A stretch of DNA of 64,000 nt, taken from the NCBI RefSeq assembly GCF_965363235.1, contig NC_134839.1:94073743-94137742 (forward strand), in the 5' to 3' direction. This stretch comes from Mytilus galloprovincialis. Lineage: Eukaryota; Mollusca; Bivalvia; Mytilida; Mytilidae. The stretch's first letter is position 1. Each line of letters begins with the position of its first letter. Both the position numbers and the translations under genes were made by a program. Positions 35,801 through 46,232 of this stretch are shown here, one piece after another. Below the pieces are notes generated by a model, which was not told the origin of the DNA, did not search any database, and saw nothing but the letters and a program-made list of their open reading frames with translations.

Positions 35801-36239
35801 ATTGTGGGAAGATAATTAGGGAACTCGGTCTATAAAGTCAAGATTGAAAACGTTTTATTATTCATTTTGATTGATGTATATTAACATGCATGATATAGAT
35901 AATAATATTTGTAGAAATACATTAGTTGTGTGAATCAAATTGATTATTGCATAATTCATTTTATTCTACTAGAATTTCCATATTCAGTTGTTATTGTTTT
36001 GGGGAGATTTTTTAAAACCTAATATATGCTCTAAAAACGTTTTACATGGGTTTGAAAACTTCAAGTCAGATGCAGGCCATGCATGATGAAGGTTGTACGA
36101 GAACTTATATTGTTGACATATATTATATCATTTGTTTCTAGTTACCAGTGGGTCGGAACCGCTGCTAGGGGGCTATAAGTCACTGATGATATCATTTGTA
36201 AAGTAGCAAATACTTCGATGTTGGTTGAAAAGCTAACAT

Positions 36240-37020
36240 CACATTAAGGTACATCGGGTGTTAAACTTTTGGTTTTCAGAGTGAACAGTGAAAACTATTT
36301 CAGAAGCATGTGTTGTCCGCAAGGAAATCATAATAAATGACATTGTCAAATCAGTATACATTTATCTTGAATAACATGCATCGATGTTGCGATCTGATTG
36401 AAAAAGTAACTCATTGTCAGGAGACTTCCATTGAATATGAGAAGTTATCAGTTACATATTGAATAAAAAACAACACAACGAACAGTGATTAATAATTCAT
36501 TTTAATGTTAAAAACTACGCTAAACGAAACCAAACTGTCAACATGTAAGTTAATCTATAAAAATATAAACAGTCTATATAAAACAGGCCGAGTCATGAAA
36601 TCGAAAGTAAAATATACCAAAATGACTTGTACTGCAAAAAACCTGACAAAATACAAAGAATGAAACAAGTCACTGATGTCCAAATAACTCTTAAATGTAT
36701 CTAATCAAAACTTACAAAATACTGCCAATAAAATGCGATCAACAACATATAAGGAAGGAGTTTCCCTATGACAAAAATAGATCAGGTTAAGCTGATTACC
36801 ACAGCCTCTGAATAAAACAGATAAACACGGACACATTTAAATATTTGTTATTTGTGTATATCTATCAAAAGTAATCTCGAATTTTCAATACTGATCAACT
36901 TTGTGATATGTTGTAGTCACAATTGCATGTCAAAGCCCTTCATTTTGAAAATGAACAGCAGATTATCATTGGGGATTGCACAAAAGTCCAGTCAATCTAG
37001 CATAAATTTGACCCTAACCT
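36240..37020. other. Gene-free stretch
   Basis: AT-rich; no exon, RNA gene or repeat with recognisable ends. Confidence 0.5.
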
Positions 37021-37021
37021 T

Positions 37022-37890
37022 GAAGTAATTGCAACAGAAGGTTTTTAAGTTTTAATCTTTAGCATTATACCCCAAATATACACAGAAAAAAGTCTAACAA
37101 AATCTAACTTGAGAAAAACTAAAAAATCATGATTTTAAAATTCCTACGGAGATATGCATTGAAATGGAAGCTTACTCTGCAAAAAAGGCCGAAATATCAA
37201 GTAAATTGATACAAAATCATAACTATACCACTTCTGTTCAACAGAATGTATTGACTCAAGTTATTTTTGCCGTCTTTAGAGTAAAACAAACAAATCTAAA
37301 GGTGTTTTCGTATCTTTTATTAAGTAGAACCTAGATTTTATAATTCATCAGTTGACCATTTAATAGAATTTTCAACATGTCAAGGTAAAGAATTTCAAAT
37401 TTGAAGAAAATAATTAAGCATAGATTTTTCTTTTTGTGGTTTAAAGTTTCTTTAAACAAAGAAGATGTCGAAAAAATATAATTTACAGATATAAACAATA
37501 CCAAATATTCACATTATTTTTCAAAATCGGGTCACAAAGCTATAAATTTGCAATTTCTTTTTAATGAAAAATGTGCAAAGAAAAACCCCAAACCCCATAA
37601 CACTTCGATTTTGTACATTTCATGAACAGAAGATTATATAATATAGTCAAGTACGAACTTATAACCCCATCAAAGTATCATACTTTACATGAATTTTAAG
37701 AAGATCAACCAAAAACTGACAAAAAAGACTTATTTTGGCAGAGATATCTCCCTTTCAAATGTTATTTTCCATAGGAAATTAAAAATGCTGGTTTTGAGTT
37801 TTCCTCAAGTTAGATTTTATGGGACTTTTTTCTGGGTATATATGGGGCTAAATGCTATAGATTAGAATTAATACATTTTCAGTTGCAACT
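37022..37890. mobile_element. Non-autonomous element with ~140-bp diverged inverted ends
   Basis: The left end (attgcaacagaaggttttta, then taatctttagcattataccc, agaaaaaagtctaacaaaat, ctaacttgag) is inverted at the right end (ctcaagttagattttatggg, acttttttctgggtatatat, gctatagattagaattaata, agttgcaact). The interior has no coding capacity. It abuts and appears to truncate the hammerhead region of the next element. Confidence 0.75.
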
Positions 37891-37902
37891 AGTTTGAGGT
37901 TC

Positions 37903-38320
37903 GAACGCGTCTGGCGTATTAAATTATTATCCTGGTACCTTTGATAACTATTTACACCACTGGGTCGATGCCACTGCTGGTGGACGTTTCGTCCCAGAGG
38001 GTATCACCAGCCCAGTAGTCGTCAGCACTTCGATGTTCATATGAATATCAATTCAATCATATCGTCATTTCAATAAATTTCCTGTTGACAAAACTTTAAA
38101 TTTTTCGAAAAACTAAGGATTTTCGTATCCCAGGAATAGATTACCTTAGCCATATTTGGCACAACTTTTTGGAATTTCGGGTCCTGAATGCTCTTCAACT
38201 TTGTACTTGTTTGGTTTTATAACTTTTTTTATTTGAGCGTCACTGGTGAGTCTTGTGTAGACGAAACGCGCGTCTGGCGTCTTAAATTATAATCCTGGTA
38301 CCTTTGATAACTATAAGTTT
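37903..38320 (+). mobile_element. Retrozyme-like unit with direct-repeat ends, period 363 bp
   Basis: cgcgtctggcgt at 37906 recurs at 38269. Both are followed by ttaaattat-atcctggtac and ctttgataacta, so one full ~363-bp unit is bounded by two copies of the ribozyme tail. The body holds gggtcgatgccactgctggt, gtatcaccagcccagtagtc and gattaccttagccatatttg. This dimer-like layout is what is known for retrozymes (non-autonomous retroelements amplified via circular RNA). Further copies are at 35270, 38876, 39757 and 25700. Confidence 0.7.
38239..38281 (+). ncRNA. Hammerhead-like core, copy c
   Basis: CTGGTGA at 38243-38249 (consensus CTGATGA), stem II GTCT/AGAC, GAAA at 38263-38266, stem III ACGC/GCGT with a 7-base loop, then C. 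One core adenine is replaced, so cleavage is expected to be lost. Confidence 0.55.
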
Positions 38321-38875
38321 GACTGGACTACAAGGATACTGTAATAATACAATATAAACGCAAGGTAGACTTAGTGAAATAAATCATTTCTTTCTTAATT
38401 GACCAAAAAAGTTTGATCATCAGTTTAATGTCGAACCAATCAATGTAAAATGATATCTACAGGTTCAAAAGTTTTTAAAGACCAGGGTTTATTTTATTGC
38501 GAATTTAGTATCTTCTACTTTTTAAGTTCTAACGGAATTCCAGTAACATGCGGAAACTCCACGGAAAGAATTATAAAAAAACGGACTCTTTGATCGGCAA
38601 CGTTTATTTGAGTTTGGTGAGTGACATTCTAACAGACGGTTGCTATCCCAACTGGTACAAGGTATACACTGTGTTGTTCTGCATGTTACATTGTCTCAAT
38701 TTGGCCTTGTGTCTGGTTTTGACAAAGACATATATATTCATGACGTTGCATTGAGTGATACAAATGATGCATGAATAGTAGGGTATACATATTCCATCGA
38801 CTTTAATAATTTCATTCTGTCTTGAGTTAATGCTATTCAAATTGTGTCAACTCTCATGTTGTCTGAAATTATGTG

Positions 38876-39265
38876 ATCATCTGTATACTATAATGGTATT
38901 ACTGCCATAAGGTCGGTACCTCTACTGGTTATTTGTTAGTCCCCGAGGACATCAACAACAGAGTATCCCGATGACATCAGCAGCACTGTAGCTTCGGTAC
39001 CGACTTTGGTATACGGATATTGTTTGATTGAAATTTGCTGTTTCACAATCTTGAAAATCTTTTTAAATTCAGGATTATACTTCACTCATGCAAAGCTCTG
39101 ATTCCGGAATTTAGCTATTCTTTAAATCTTTTTGTTTTTGTTTTATCAGTTGTTCAATATTTGTATAAGTTTTGGTTTTTAAAATTCTTTGTCCCAAATC
39201 TTCACTGAAGAGACTTGATTTTCGAAATGCGCTTCAGTTGTAGTAAAATTTGTAGCGTTAAAACA
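38876..39265 (+). mobile_element. Diverged retrozyme-like unit of a second subfamily
   Basis: The body begins aaggtcggtacctctactgg and ttagtccccgaggacatcaa, and ends in ttcactgaagagacttgatt and ttcgaaatgcgcttcagttg. At 39205 the string CTGAAGA is followed by GAAA (39233-39236) and TGCGC. CTGANGA is compatible with a hammerhead core, but stem II is only two to three pairs. Confidence 0.5.
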
Positions 39266-39544
39266 TTTTATAATCTCTTTAATATCTTTCTTTCAAACAG
39301 GCCGCAGTTCATGCTTCAGTGTACAAGCACATATTATAAATCCTTTGGGTTTTTTTTAATTTTAAGGATAGAGTGTTTCTAGTGAAGTTTAATCAAAACC
39401 AAGTGCATCGAACGCAACATATTTATACAGAATTAGTTTAATGTCCTTGAATTTTTTCTCGGGGATGCCTGTTAACTTACACGCGATTATCACAACAAAA
39501 ATTCTTTTACCCGTAACTTTTTACACAGCTGCTGAAATGAAGAA

Positions 39545-39600
39545 TTAAGGCAACAGTAGTTCCCCGATGTTAAAATCTGGTAAATCGATAAAACAGAGAC
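39545..39600. repeat. Fragment of the ggcaacagtagt dispersed repeat
   Basis: aaggcaacagtagttccccg followed by taaatcgataaaacagag matches the head of the 24896-25345 repeat. A similar piece is at 40779-40825. Confidence 0.6.
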
Positions 39601-39756
39601 AATTAAATATATCAAATAAAACCTGCGGAAATCGCATATAACCGGTGCATCGACAGGATTCGCGTCTACTGATATGCATGCATCACGCAGGAGCAAATTA
39701 TAATTTGTTCAAAATGATAACTTGTACACGACACATATTTATGAAATTGATTATAT

Positions 39757-40128
39757 ATGAGAATAAACTCATCATAGATACTAGTACCAGGATTGAAATT
39801 TTATATTTACGCCTGACGCGCGTTTCGTCTATAAAAGACTCATCAGTGACGCTTGAATCAAAAAATGTTTAAAATGTAAAATTACGTACGAATTTGAAGA
39901 GCATTGAGGACCAAACATTCCTTACAGTTTTGCCAAATACAGCTAAGTCAATCTTTTCCTAAGGTAGAAGAGCTTTAGTGTTTTAAAAATTCAATGTTTG
40001 TTAACAGTTAATTTATAATTATTATGAACATATCAATGATAACTCAAGTCAACACAGAAATGCTGACTACTGGACTGATGATACCCTCGGGGAATTAAAC
40101 TCCACCAGCAGTGGCATCGACCCAGAGG
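39757..40128 (-). mobile_element. Retrozyme-like unit on the minus strand, best-preserved hammerhead
   Basis: Read on the minus strand, the unit runs from tctgggtcgatgccactgct (near 40122) through ttccccgagggtatcatcag and gacttagctgtatttggcaa to the ribozyme-like segment 39808-39846. It ends in aatcctggtac and tatgatgagtttattctc. It is the same family as 37903-38320 in opposite orientation and is monomeric here. Confidence 0.7.
39808..39846 (-). ncRNA. Hammerhead-like ribozyme core, copy d (all core bases present)
   Basis: On the minus strand: CTGATGA, stem II GTCT-loop-AGAC, GAAA, stem III ACGC/GCGT with loop GCGTCAG, then A as the expected cleavage base. All invariant core positions are present. 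An outer stem I may form between gatt before the core and aatc after it, but the pairs next to the core are not good. Activity is therefore uncertain. Confidence 0.6.
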
Positions 40129-40139
40129 TTGTAAAAGCA

Positions 40140-40750
40140 TTGATACACACTAAAGAGTTTGTATTCAATGACCACACACTAAACTTTATTTACAAAATAA
40201 AAAATACCATGCTGCAGACAGGAAATGTAAAAACACAGAATAATAAAAATAAGCCTTGTGACAAATCTGATAGCATAATAAAAATTGGTCCCAGTAAAAA
40301 TTCTGGTAGTATAATAGAAATTGGCCCCAGTGGCAATTCTGATAGTATAATCACATAATTTGGCGCGAGTGACAATCAGGATGACACTGACGTTGAAAAA
40401 CCAATCATACGTGCAAGGAGACGTGCGCTGTCTGACCAACAGATCAAAGCCGAATATCAAACCAAGAAAACGAAACAGAAATTATCAGAACTTGCTGTAG
40501 GGGACAATTTCATCATACCAATTCCTCAGTATGACCCTGCCTACAAATGATTCTCGAAATATCTCAGGTATAGTTATTGAATCTGAAGAATCTGCACACC
40601 GCATCGGAACAGCTGTAGGAATTTTAATATGATACCGGTATTTTTCAAGTAATCAAAATGAAGCGGTTAAAGAAACATTTTTGTTCCCAGTAATTGATCA
40701 TCAGCTTCAACTTTCGCTACGTGAAGCAGTTATAAAGCCTTAAAAACTGC
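40140..40750 (+). pseudogene. Fossil of a transposon-derived protein, C-terminal part, broken
   Basis: Plus-strand frames contain ALSDQQIKAEYQTKKTKQKL, VGDNFIIPIPQYD and ESEESAHRIGTAVGI. These resemble the region after the integrase core in KRBA2/SCAND3-like transposon proteins (recalled, not searched). A short internal repeat (IGPSKNSGSII, IGPSGNSDSII) precedes it. The copy is broken in more than one place. The element class is not assigned. Confidence 0.4.
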
Positions 40751-40859
40751 TACACGAGCATAACGTATAAATTGATATATAAAGTCAACAGTAGTATACC
40801 GCGGTTCGAAATTAGTAAATCGATGTGAACACAATACAATGGGGCAAAAGGTGTGTATG

Positions 40860-41460
40860 TTACTGTTTAGAAATGGGAATTGATAATGAAGGAAGTTGAC
40901 ATATCATCCCGTTTGTCATAGATTTTAGGGTGAAGTCGTTCATCAGTGTCAATATTAGGGAAAAGATCAAGATTTTAATAACTACGATTGTCATTGTTAT
41001 AAAAAAAACCCTCTGTTTAATAAGATGGTGTGGTCGATCTTTCAATCGAGCATGGGGAATAGCAGGGTAGAGCGTAGACATATCAAAACTCGTCTTAATG
41101 TTGCTGCAAAATTGCAGTGATTCTGATCCATATGAATTAACAGCACATCTCAAGCTAGATTGTTTAAGGATCCACATCTGATTGACACCACTGCATGGTT
41201 GAATGTATCTCATCATAATATTTTAAGGCCATCTTTAACTGTAGAGAGAATACTATTCAGCACTTAAAAGAAAGATGTTTAGTCGAACATTTTGATCATC
41301 CAGGTTTGCCTCGTTCTTTTTAAGGAGTTTTGTGAATTTTTGGTATCCAGTATAATGACGGTAGATGTTCTTCGTTTTCACCAGTTTTGCTGTATATTTC
41401 GAGCTCTTTTGTGGACATTCTAAGTATTGGTTTATATATAGACAATAGAAAATAGACAAT
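40860..41460 (-). pseudogene. Fossil reverse-transcriptase fragment, broken
   Basis: The minus strand carries TGYQKFTKLLKKNEANLDDQ (41253-41459) and then SGVNQMWILK, CSNIKTSFDMSTLY and IPHARLKDR (40860-41216). These are marks of a multi-copy metazoan reverse transcriptase family. The C-terminal tail of the same family is at 55225-55540. The copy is broken and lacks most of the protein. I cannot say from this piece whether the family is Penelope-like or LINE. Confidence 0.55.
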
Positions 41461-41799
41461 ATGTATTAGCACAGACACATTTACATTAAATAGTTATGGC
41501 ATACAGTATTGAGACAATAAACTGACAATAGTTAAATTGACTATAATTATATTAGAAGGCAATAGTCCTACTGTATTATTGGAGGCTTTATCTGCTGGCA
41601 AAACGACAAATTTGTCATGAAAAGAGATTAAAGCATCCACAAACTCCGAGTTCTTGAATTTTTAAGAAACCTTTGTGCTCATACTACATATTAGCTTCTA
41701 AATGCATGATCAAATAGCTTTGAGAGGTGTCCCGAACAACGTAGAAATTTTGAAGTACATAAAATGTCTAGCTACATGCCAACAAATACAGCATACTAT

Positions 41800-43310
41800 G
41801 GATGAATATAATGAATGCATCGACATCATATTTCACACCAAGAACACTGAAATATGATCTTTCACACAATATCATCGCAGTATGTGGATATCTAAATTGG
41901 TCTTTAATACCAACAAAACACAACCAGCATGACATTAGTCTCAAACGATTTACTTCTGATAATGGATCAAAGCCAACACAAGATATCCAATCTGAACCTA
42001 CATATTTTCATACAGACGGAAAAGCTAACTCTCAGTCAAATTGACTATATTCTGTCAAATAACGACACGTTACTATCAACCAAGATATACAGTCAAGATG
42101 CAGTTAGCACACGAACCCATGCACCAGTAAAAGCAAGTACAAAATTGTATCTAGAAAAAAAGAAGAGCATAGAAACAAAGAAAAATACAGTAGCTTATAA
42201 ATTAGTATGGGAAGAAATGGATGACTTTTAAGACATATACATACATACATGATGAGATTGGTAAACATCTTCAGTTCCTTCCATCCCATGAAACTAATGC
42301 TGGCGATAAGTGAAAGTGTATCATGGAGATTCTGCACAATGCTACCGAACTAGCAGTACCTTCAAGAATTTATTATCAAACTAGTAAATGAACCCAAAAG
42401 GAAAGCTTCCCCTGTCGTTAAAAGACTGATTGGAATTATAAAAAAAACATAGACTCTGGAATGATGCAAGAAGACCTCACATTGACCAATATCTAAGGAA
42501 AAAACGGAAGCCAAAAGAAATTTCAGAAAACAACAGAAATAGAAACTGCATGTACATTCTTGAACCAGAGACAAAATACAAGTGGAAAATGAAAGTAAAG
42601 AAGTCTGTTGATGGATTTTGGTCCGAAAAAATGTTTGCTGAAGCCAAATTAAAACCGTCATTACGGTACTTGAATATATACAATAAGTAAAATAAGTGCT
42701 GTTAATTCTATATGGAAGAGTGCAGGTTCGGAACACATGTCTATACGTAAAGCATGTTATAAGACCAAAATGCTTTGGGATACATACATTCTACAGTACC
42801 ACCGTTCAAAATTTTCAAATGGTAAAAAAAACTTCAATGTGTCCACTGTGTGAAGATGGAACTGAAAACTTATAACACTTTCTTGTCGTGTGCTCTACCT
42901 TAACAAGAATTAGAGTAGACCGATTTTTTTTGGTTTCCTGTGTCCATATTTCACCCTTCCCATATTTGATTTTCCTCATTTTTACCTTTAATGTTTAAAA
43001 ATAAAAATTGAAAAAATTGAAAAATCCAAATGATAAATAGGAAATATGAAATGTCAACACGAAGAGACAGATTATTCGGTCTAGTATTAGAGACATTTGT
43101 ATCTTAAAACTTTATACAGTCGTTGTACCAAAGATTGGAACTGCTGCATGGTCTGGCATATGCGTTATCAACTCGAAAATGATAAAATTAGTCTTGGACT
43201 GTAGTCTTTTTGAATAGCACTCTGTGTTACAGAAAAATGACATTACTTTGGTGGAATCGATTACAAGAAGTCTGTGTTACTATCTCCAAAAAAACGAAGT
43301 GCTCTCCTTG
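41800..43310 (+). pseudogene. LINE relic: endonuclease end, linker and C-terminal zinc knuckle, reverse transcriptase missing
   Basis: Plus-strand frames give SQIDYILSNNDTLLSTKIYS and THAPVKAST, the C-terminal part of an AP-type endonuclease domain. Then come KPKRKASPVVKRLI and HRLWNDARRPHIDQYL, the linker before reverse transcriptase, ending near 42690. Directly after, near 42838, CPLCEDGTENL, HFL and C form the zinc-knuckle C-terminus, followed by VESITRSLCYYL near 43250. The reverse transcriptase between them is absent, so there is an internal deletion besides several frame breaks. The frames at 41802-42231 are part of this relic. Confidence 0.65.
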
Positions 43311-44230
43311 AAAGTAAATAAAACATTTATAAGTTGTAATGTAAGGTTTACTAATATTATAGGTTGTAAATAGATAAAACTGTTTAAAAAATGAATAGTG
43401 ACAGGAAACTTAAGGGTAGATTCATGGTATACCGCCATCTTGGATTGTACTATCACAGAACACAATTGCCCAAATCTGCAAATTTGTAGACAGATGTGCA
43501 GTTTTATTGGTAAGACTGTTTATTCATATGAGGAAAACTTGCTGATTTATTACATTTTCAAAATATTTAAACAAATACCAAACATTTGTGTTTTAGAATC
43601 ATTATTTTTAACTGAGCCATTTAAGGGGAGATAACTCTATAAGTAAAAAATTATACTGGTCTGGTAGGGAAATTTTTTATTTTTACTTGTAGCAAGAAAA
43701 CAAGTTCGGTGACACTATTTTTTTCTTTTTGTTTTCTTAAAATATATTATAAAATATATCTTCTCACAATTTATTTCAAAATTCTATGTCATTGATTTCT
43801 TTTATGCACACAAATTAGTTTTTGCATGATCATTCTAAGCAAATTTAGACAATTTCCAACGACTCATAGCTTGAAAAATATAGCACGATGGCCAATCCTT
43901 TTAATTATATTTTTGAAAAGAGCATTTAGCAAAGTATAAAAAAAATCAATCTCGGAAAACAAAATTTTACTGGATGAACTAGGTTCTCCTGATACAGGAG
44001 GGACTTACAGAAGGTATGAGGTAACATCCAATGGTCGATTCATTCCCCTACACTTTTGGTATCTGACATTTGAAAATAAAAATATCTGATATAGGCTATA
44101 GCAGTCTCCTCAACTTCAATGCTCGAAGAAAGATGCAACGAATATTCAAAAGTATTCTGACCTCAAGGGCTCTGAATCAAGTAAAGAAAAATCACTGTCC
44201 ACATTGTAGGTTTATTTATCACAAATCACC

Positions 44231-44372
44231 CTAGTCTAAATAATTATGACATCTTGAAAGGCTATTATATTTTTTTTCTTTGAGGCAGGCTATTTTATTT
44301 TTTTTCTGGGACGCCTTTCTCCCAAAAAAAAATTAAAAAAGCCTTGCCAGACGTCATAATTATTTGGACTAG
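44231..44372. mobile_element. Short MITE (142 bp)
   Basis: ctagtctaaataattatgac at the left is inverted as gtcataattatttggactag at the right. The second-tier inverted motif is aaggct/agcctt. No clear target duplication. Confidence 0.7.
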
Positions 44373-44459
44373 TGTACACTACATCAATGTCAACATGTCC
44401 TGTTTTGAGTTATCATTTTACAATGTTTTTCATCTGAGGATGTTGCCTAAGCACTCAGC

Positions 44460-45683
44460 CTGCATACATGTCAAGTGACATGATATTCGCGTGTAATACA
44501 CGCTTTTTCAACGGTTTACACGCGAGGATTTTGTCACATGGCGTGTACACGCTTTTCACCACTTTACACGCAATTACACGCTTTTTCGTTCTTTTCATTT
44601 TTTGGTTGTTAGTGATATCGCTATTCTCGGGTTTTTTCCTTATTCGGCGATAAATACCGAAAAATTCGAAGTAATTGTTTGGCTGCCACATTGTTTGTTT
44701 TTCTATATGGACAAACAGTAAAAGGTAAGTAGTTTGTGATTAGTTTTAACAATTTTGTGACTTTCTTTCAAATTCACTTTATAGGGGACATGTGCACAGA
44801 AATAGGTCACTTTCAGGGCCTGTACCGTCGTCTAAAGTGCCGATCGTTAAGCCAAAACGATGTGTACGGCAAGATTCAAGATTTATAAATTATATTTTAG
44901 AGTTCGAGTTTAAATGATCGAGTGACAAATAACGCATATTTTGTGCATTCTATGTTGCAATGATAAAAAAAACAATACATGTGAGAGGAGAAATACAATG
45001 TAGCTATTTGAATAAGCATTTAACATGTTTATCTAATGGAAATCAAATTTATAAAACATTTTTCTTTTTCAATTTCAGTTTCAAATCTAGCCAACACGGC
45101 AACAGATTTCTACAGGCCATGGGAATAAAAATATCACAGAACTGTTGGATCAGCTCTCATAGTACCAGCTTTCTTCTGATGAACTACCCAGTTTTAACCA
45201 GGCAATAGCAATGGGAGCAATGGAAGAAATAATAGATGACATTTTACATTGCTAAAAAAACATGACATTCTTTCAAATCTTGATGAAGCTAATTCAGTCA
45301 AATATCAATTCCTACTGTGGGAGAGCCTTTTCAATTATAAAGAAATTGACACTGAATTTGGATGAGAACTTGACTATGTTACATTTGTATTGTGTGCTGT
45401 TATCAAATAAATGTAACTACACTTGAAACTGGCAGTTGTTTTGAATATGTGCCTAGTGGTGGTGCTTTAAAAGCAACATTTATACAGACCACTGTTTAAT
45501 AAAATAAAAGTTCACAGTAGAATATATATATTGTTTTTTTATATTCACAACTTTGTATGAAATTATGAACATTACCACATTCATATTAACAAGTCCGCAT
45601 CTACGTCACGCGTTTTCACACGCTTTTTGACATATCATGTCATGTCATGACATGATTTCCCATTGTGAGAGGTTGACATGTAT
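44460..45683. mobile_element. Mutator-like non-autonomous element, 1.2 kb, 9-bp target duplication
   Basis: GCACTCAGC flanks the element at 44451-44459 and 45684-45692. The ends share the inverted sequence TGCATACATGTCAA (44461-44474; inverted 45674-45687), which overlaps the target duplication, so the exact border is ambiguous by a few bases. Many copies of acacgc/gcgtgt lie just inside both ends. A 9-bp duplication suggests a MULE. The interior has an intron-like T-rich tract and AG before 45079, then exon-like sequence to about 45370 (LDEANSVKYQFLLWESLF), possibly captured from a gene. No transposase is seen. Confidence 0.65.
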
Positions 45684-46232
45684 GCACTCAGCTGATTGTT
45701 TTATTTTTATTTCTAACAATTCCATCAGTTGTACTTTTCTGTAGGTTAAGATTGGGAATTAATGGTAGATTTTTTAGATTCATTGAACATGTTGAATAAA
45801 AATTGAAATATAAAATGTAAAAAGTTCAATGACTGCGTAATGATGAAAGCCTGTGGACTGTTTGCCCACCAACCCTCAACTTTTGTTCATTTTTATAATA
45901 TTTTTTTTATCATTTATAAACAAGCTTTAGTGACTAGTTATTTGTTTAAAAAGAACTTATTGCTTTTGCGCTAAACTATGATAGCCAATTTCAGTACATT
46001 TTTTCAAGATTTTGTTAACATATTTATTTCACCAAGAAAGTGTTCGCTACAACCACATACATGACATACATGTAGGGGTGTTTTCATCTATTAATGTACC
46101 AATGTAGAGAAAAGGATGTTACATCTCACATCTTCTTTTATCATGTTTTTAAGAATATATTTGTTGTTCATAGTTTGTTATATTATAATTAAATATTTAT
46201 GATTGATGAATTTATTTCTTATTGCACTTTAG

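Noticed and set aside
37022-37890. Long terminal repeats of a retrovirus-like element
   Set aside because: The similar ends are inverted, not direct, and nothing coding lies between them, so a DNA-type foldback element fits better. I saw no convincing LTR pair in the window.
43398-43634. 78-codon frame after the LINE relic
   Set aside because: No recognisable domain; it continues across repeat-like sequence and ends at a generic stop. Left unannotated.
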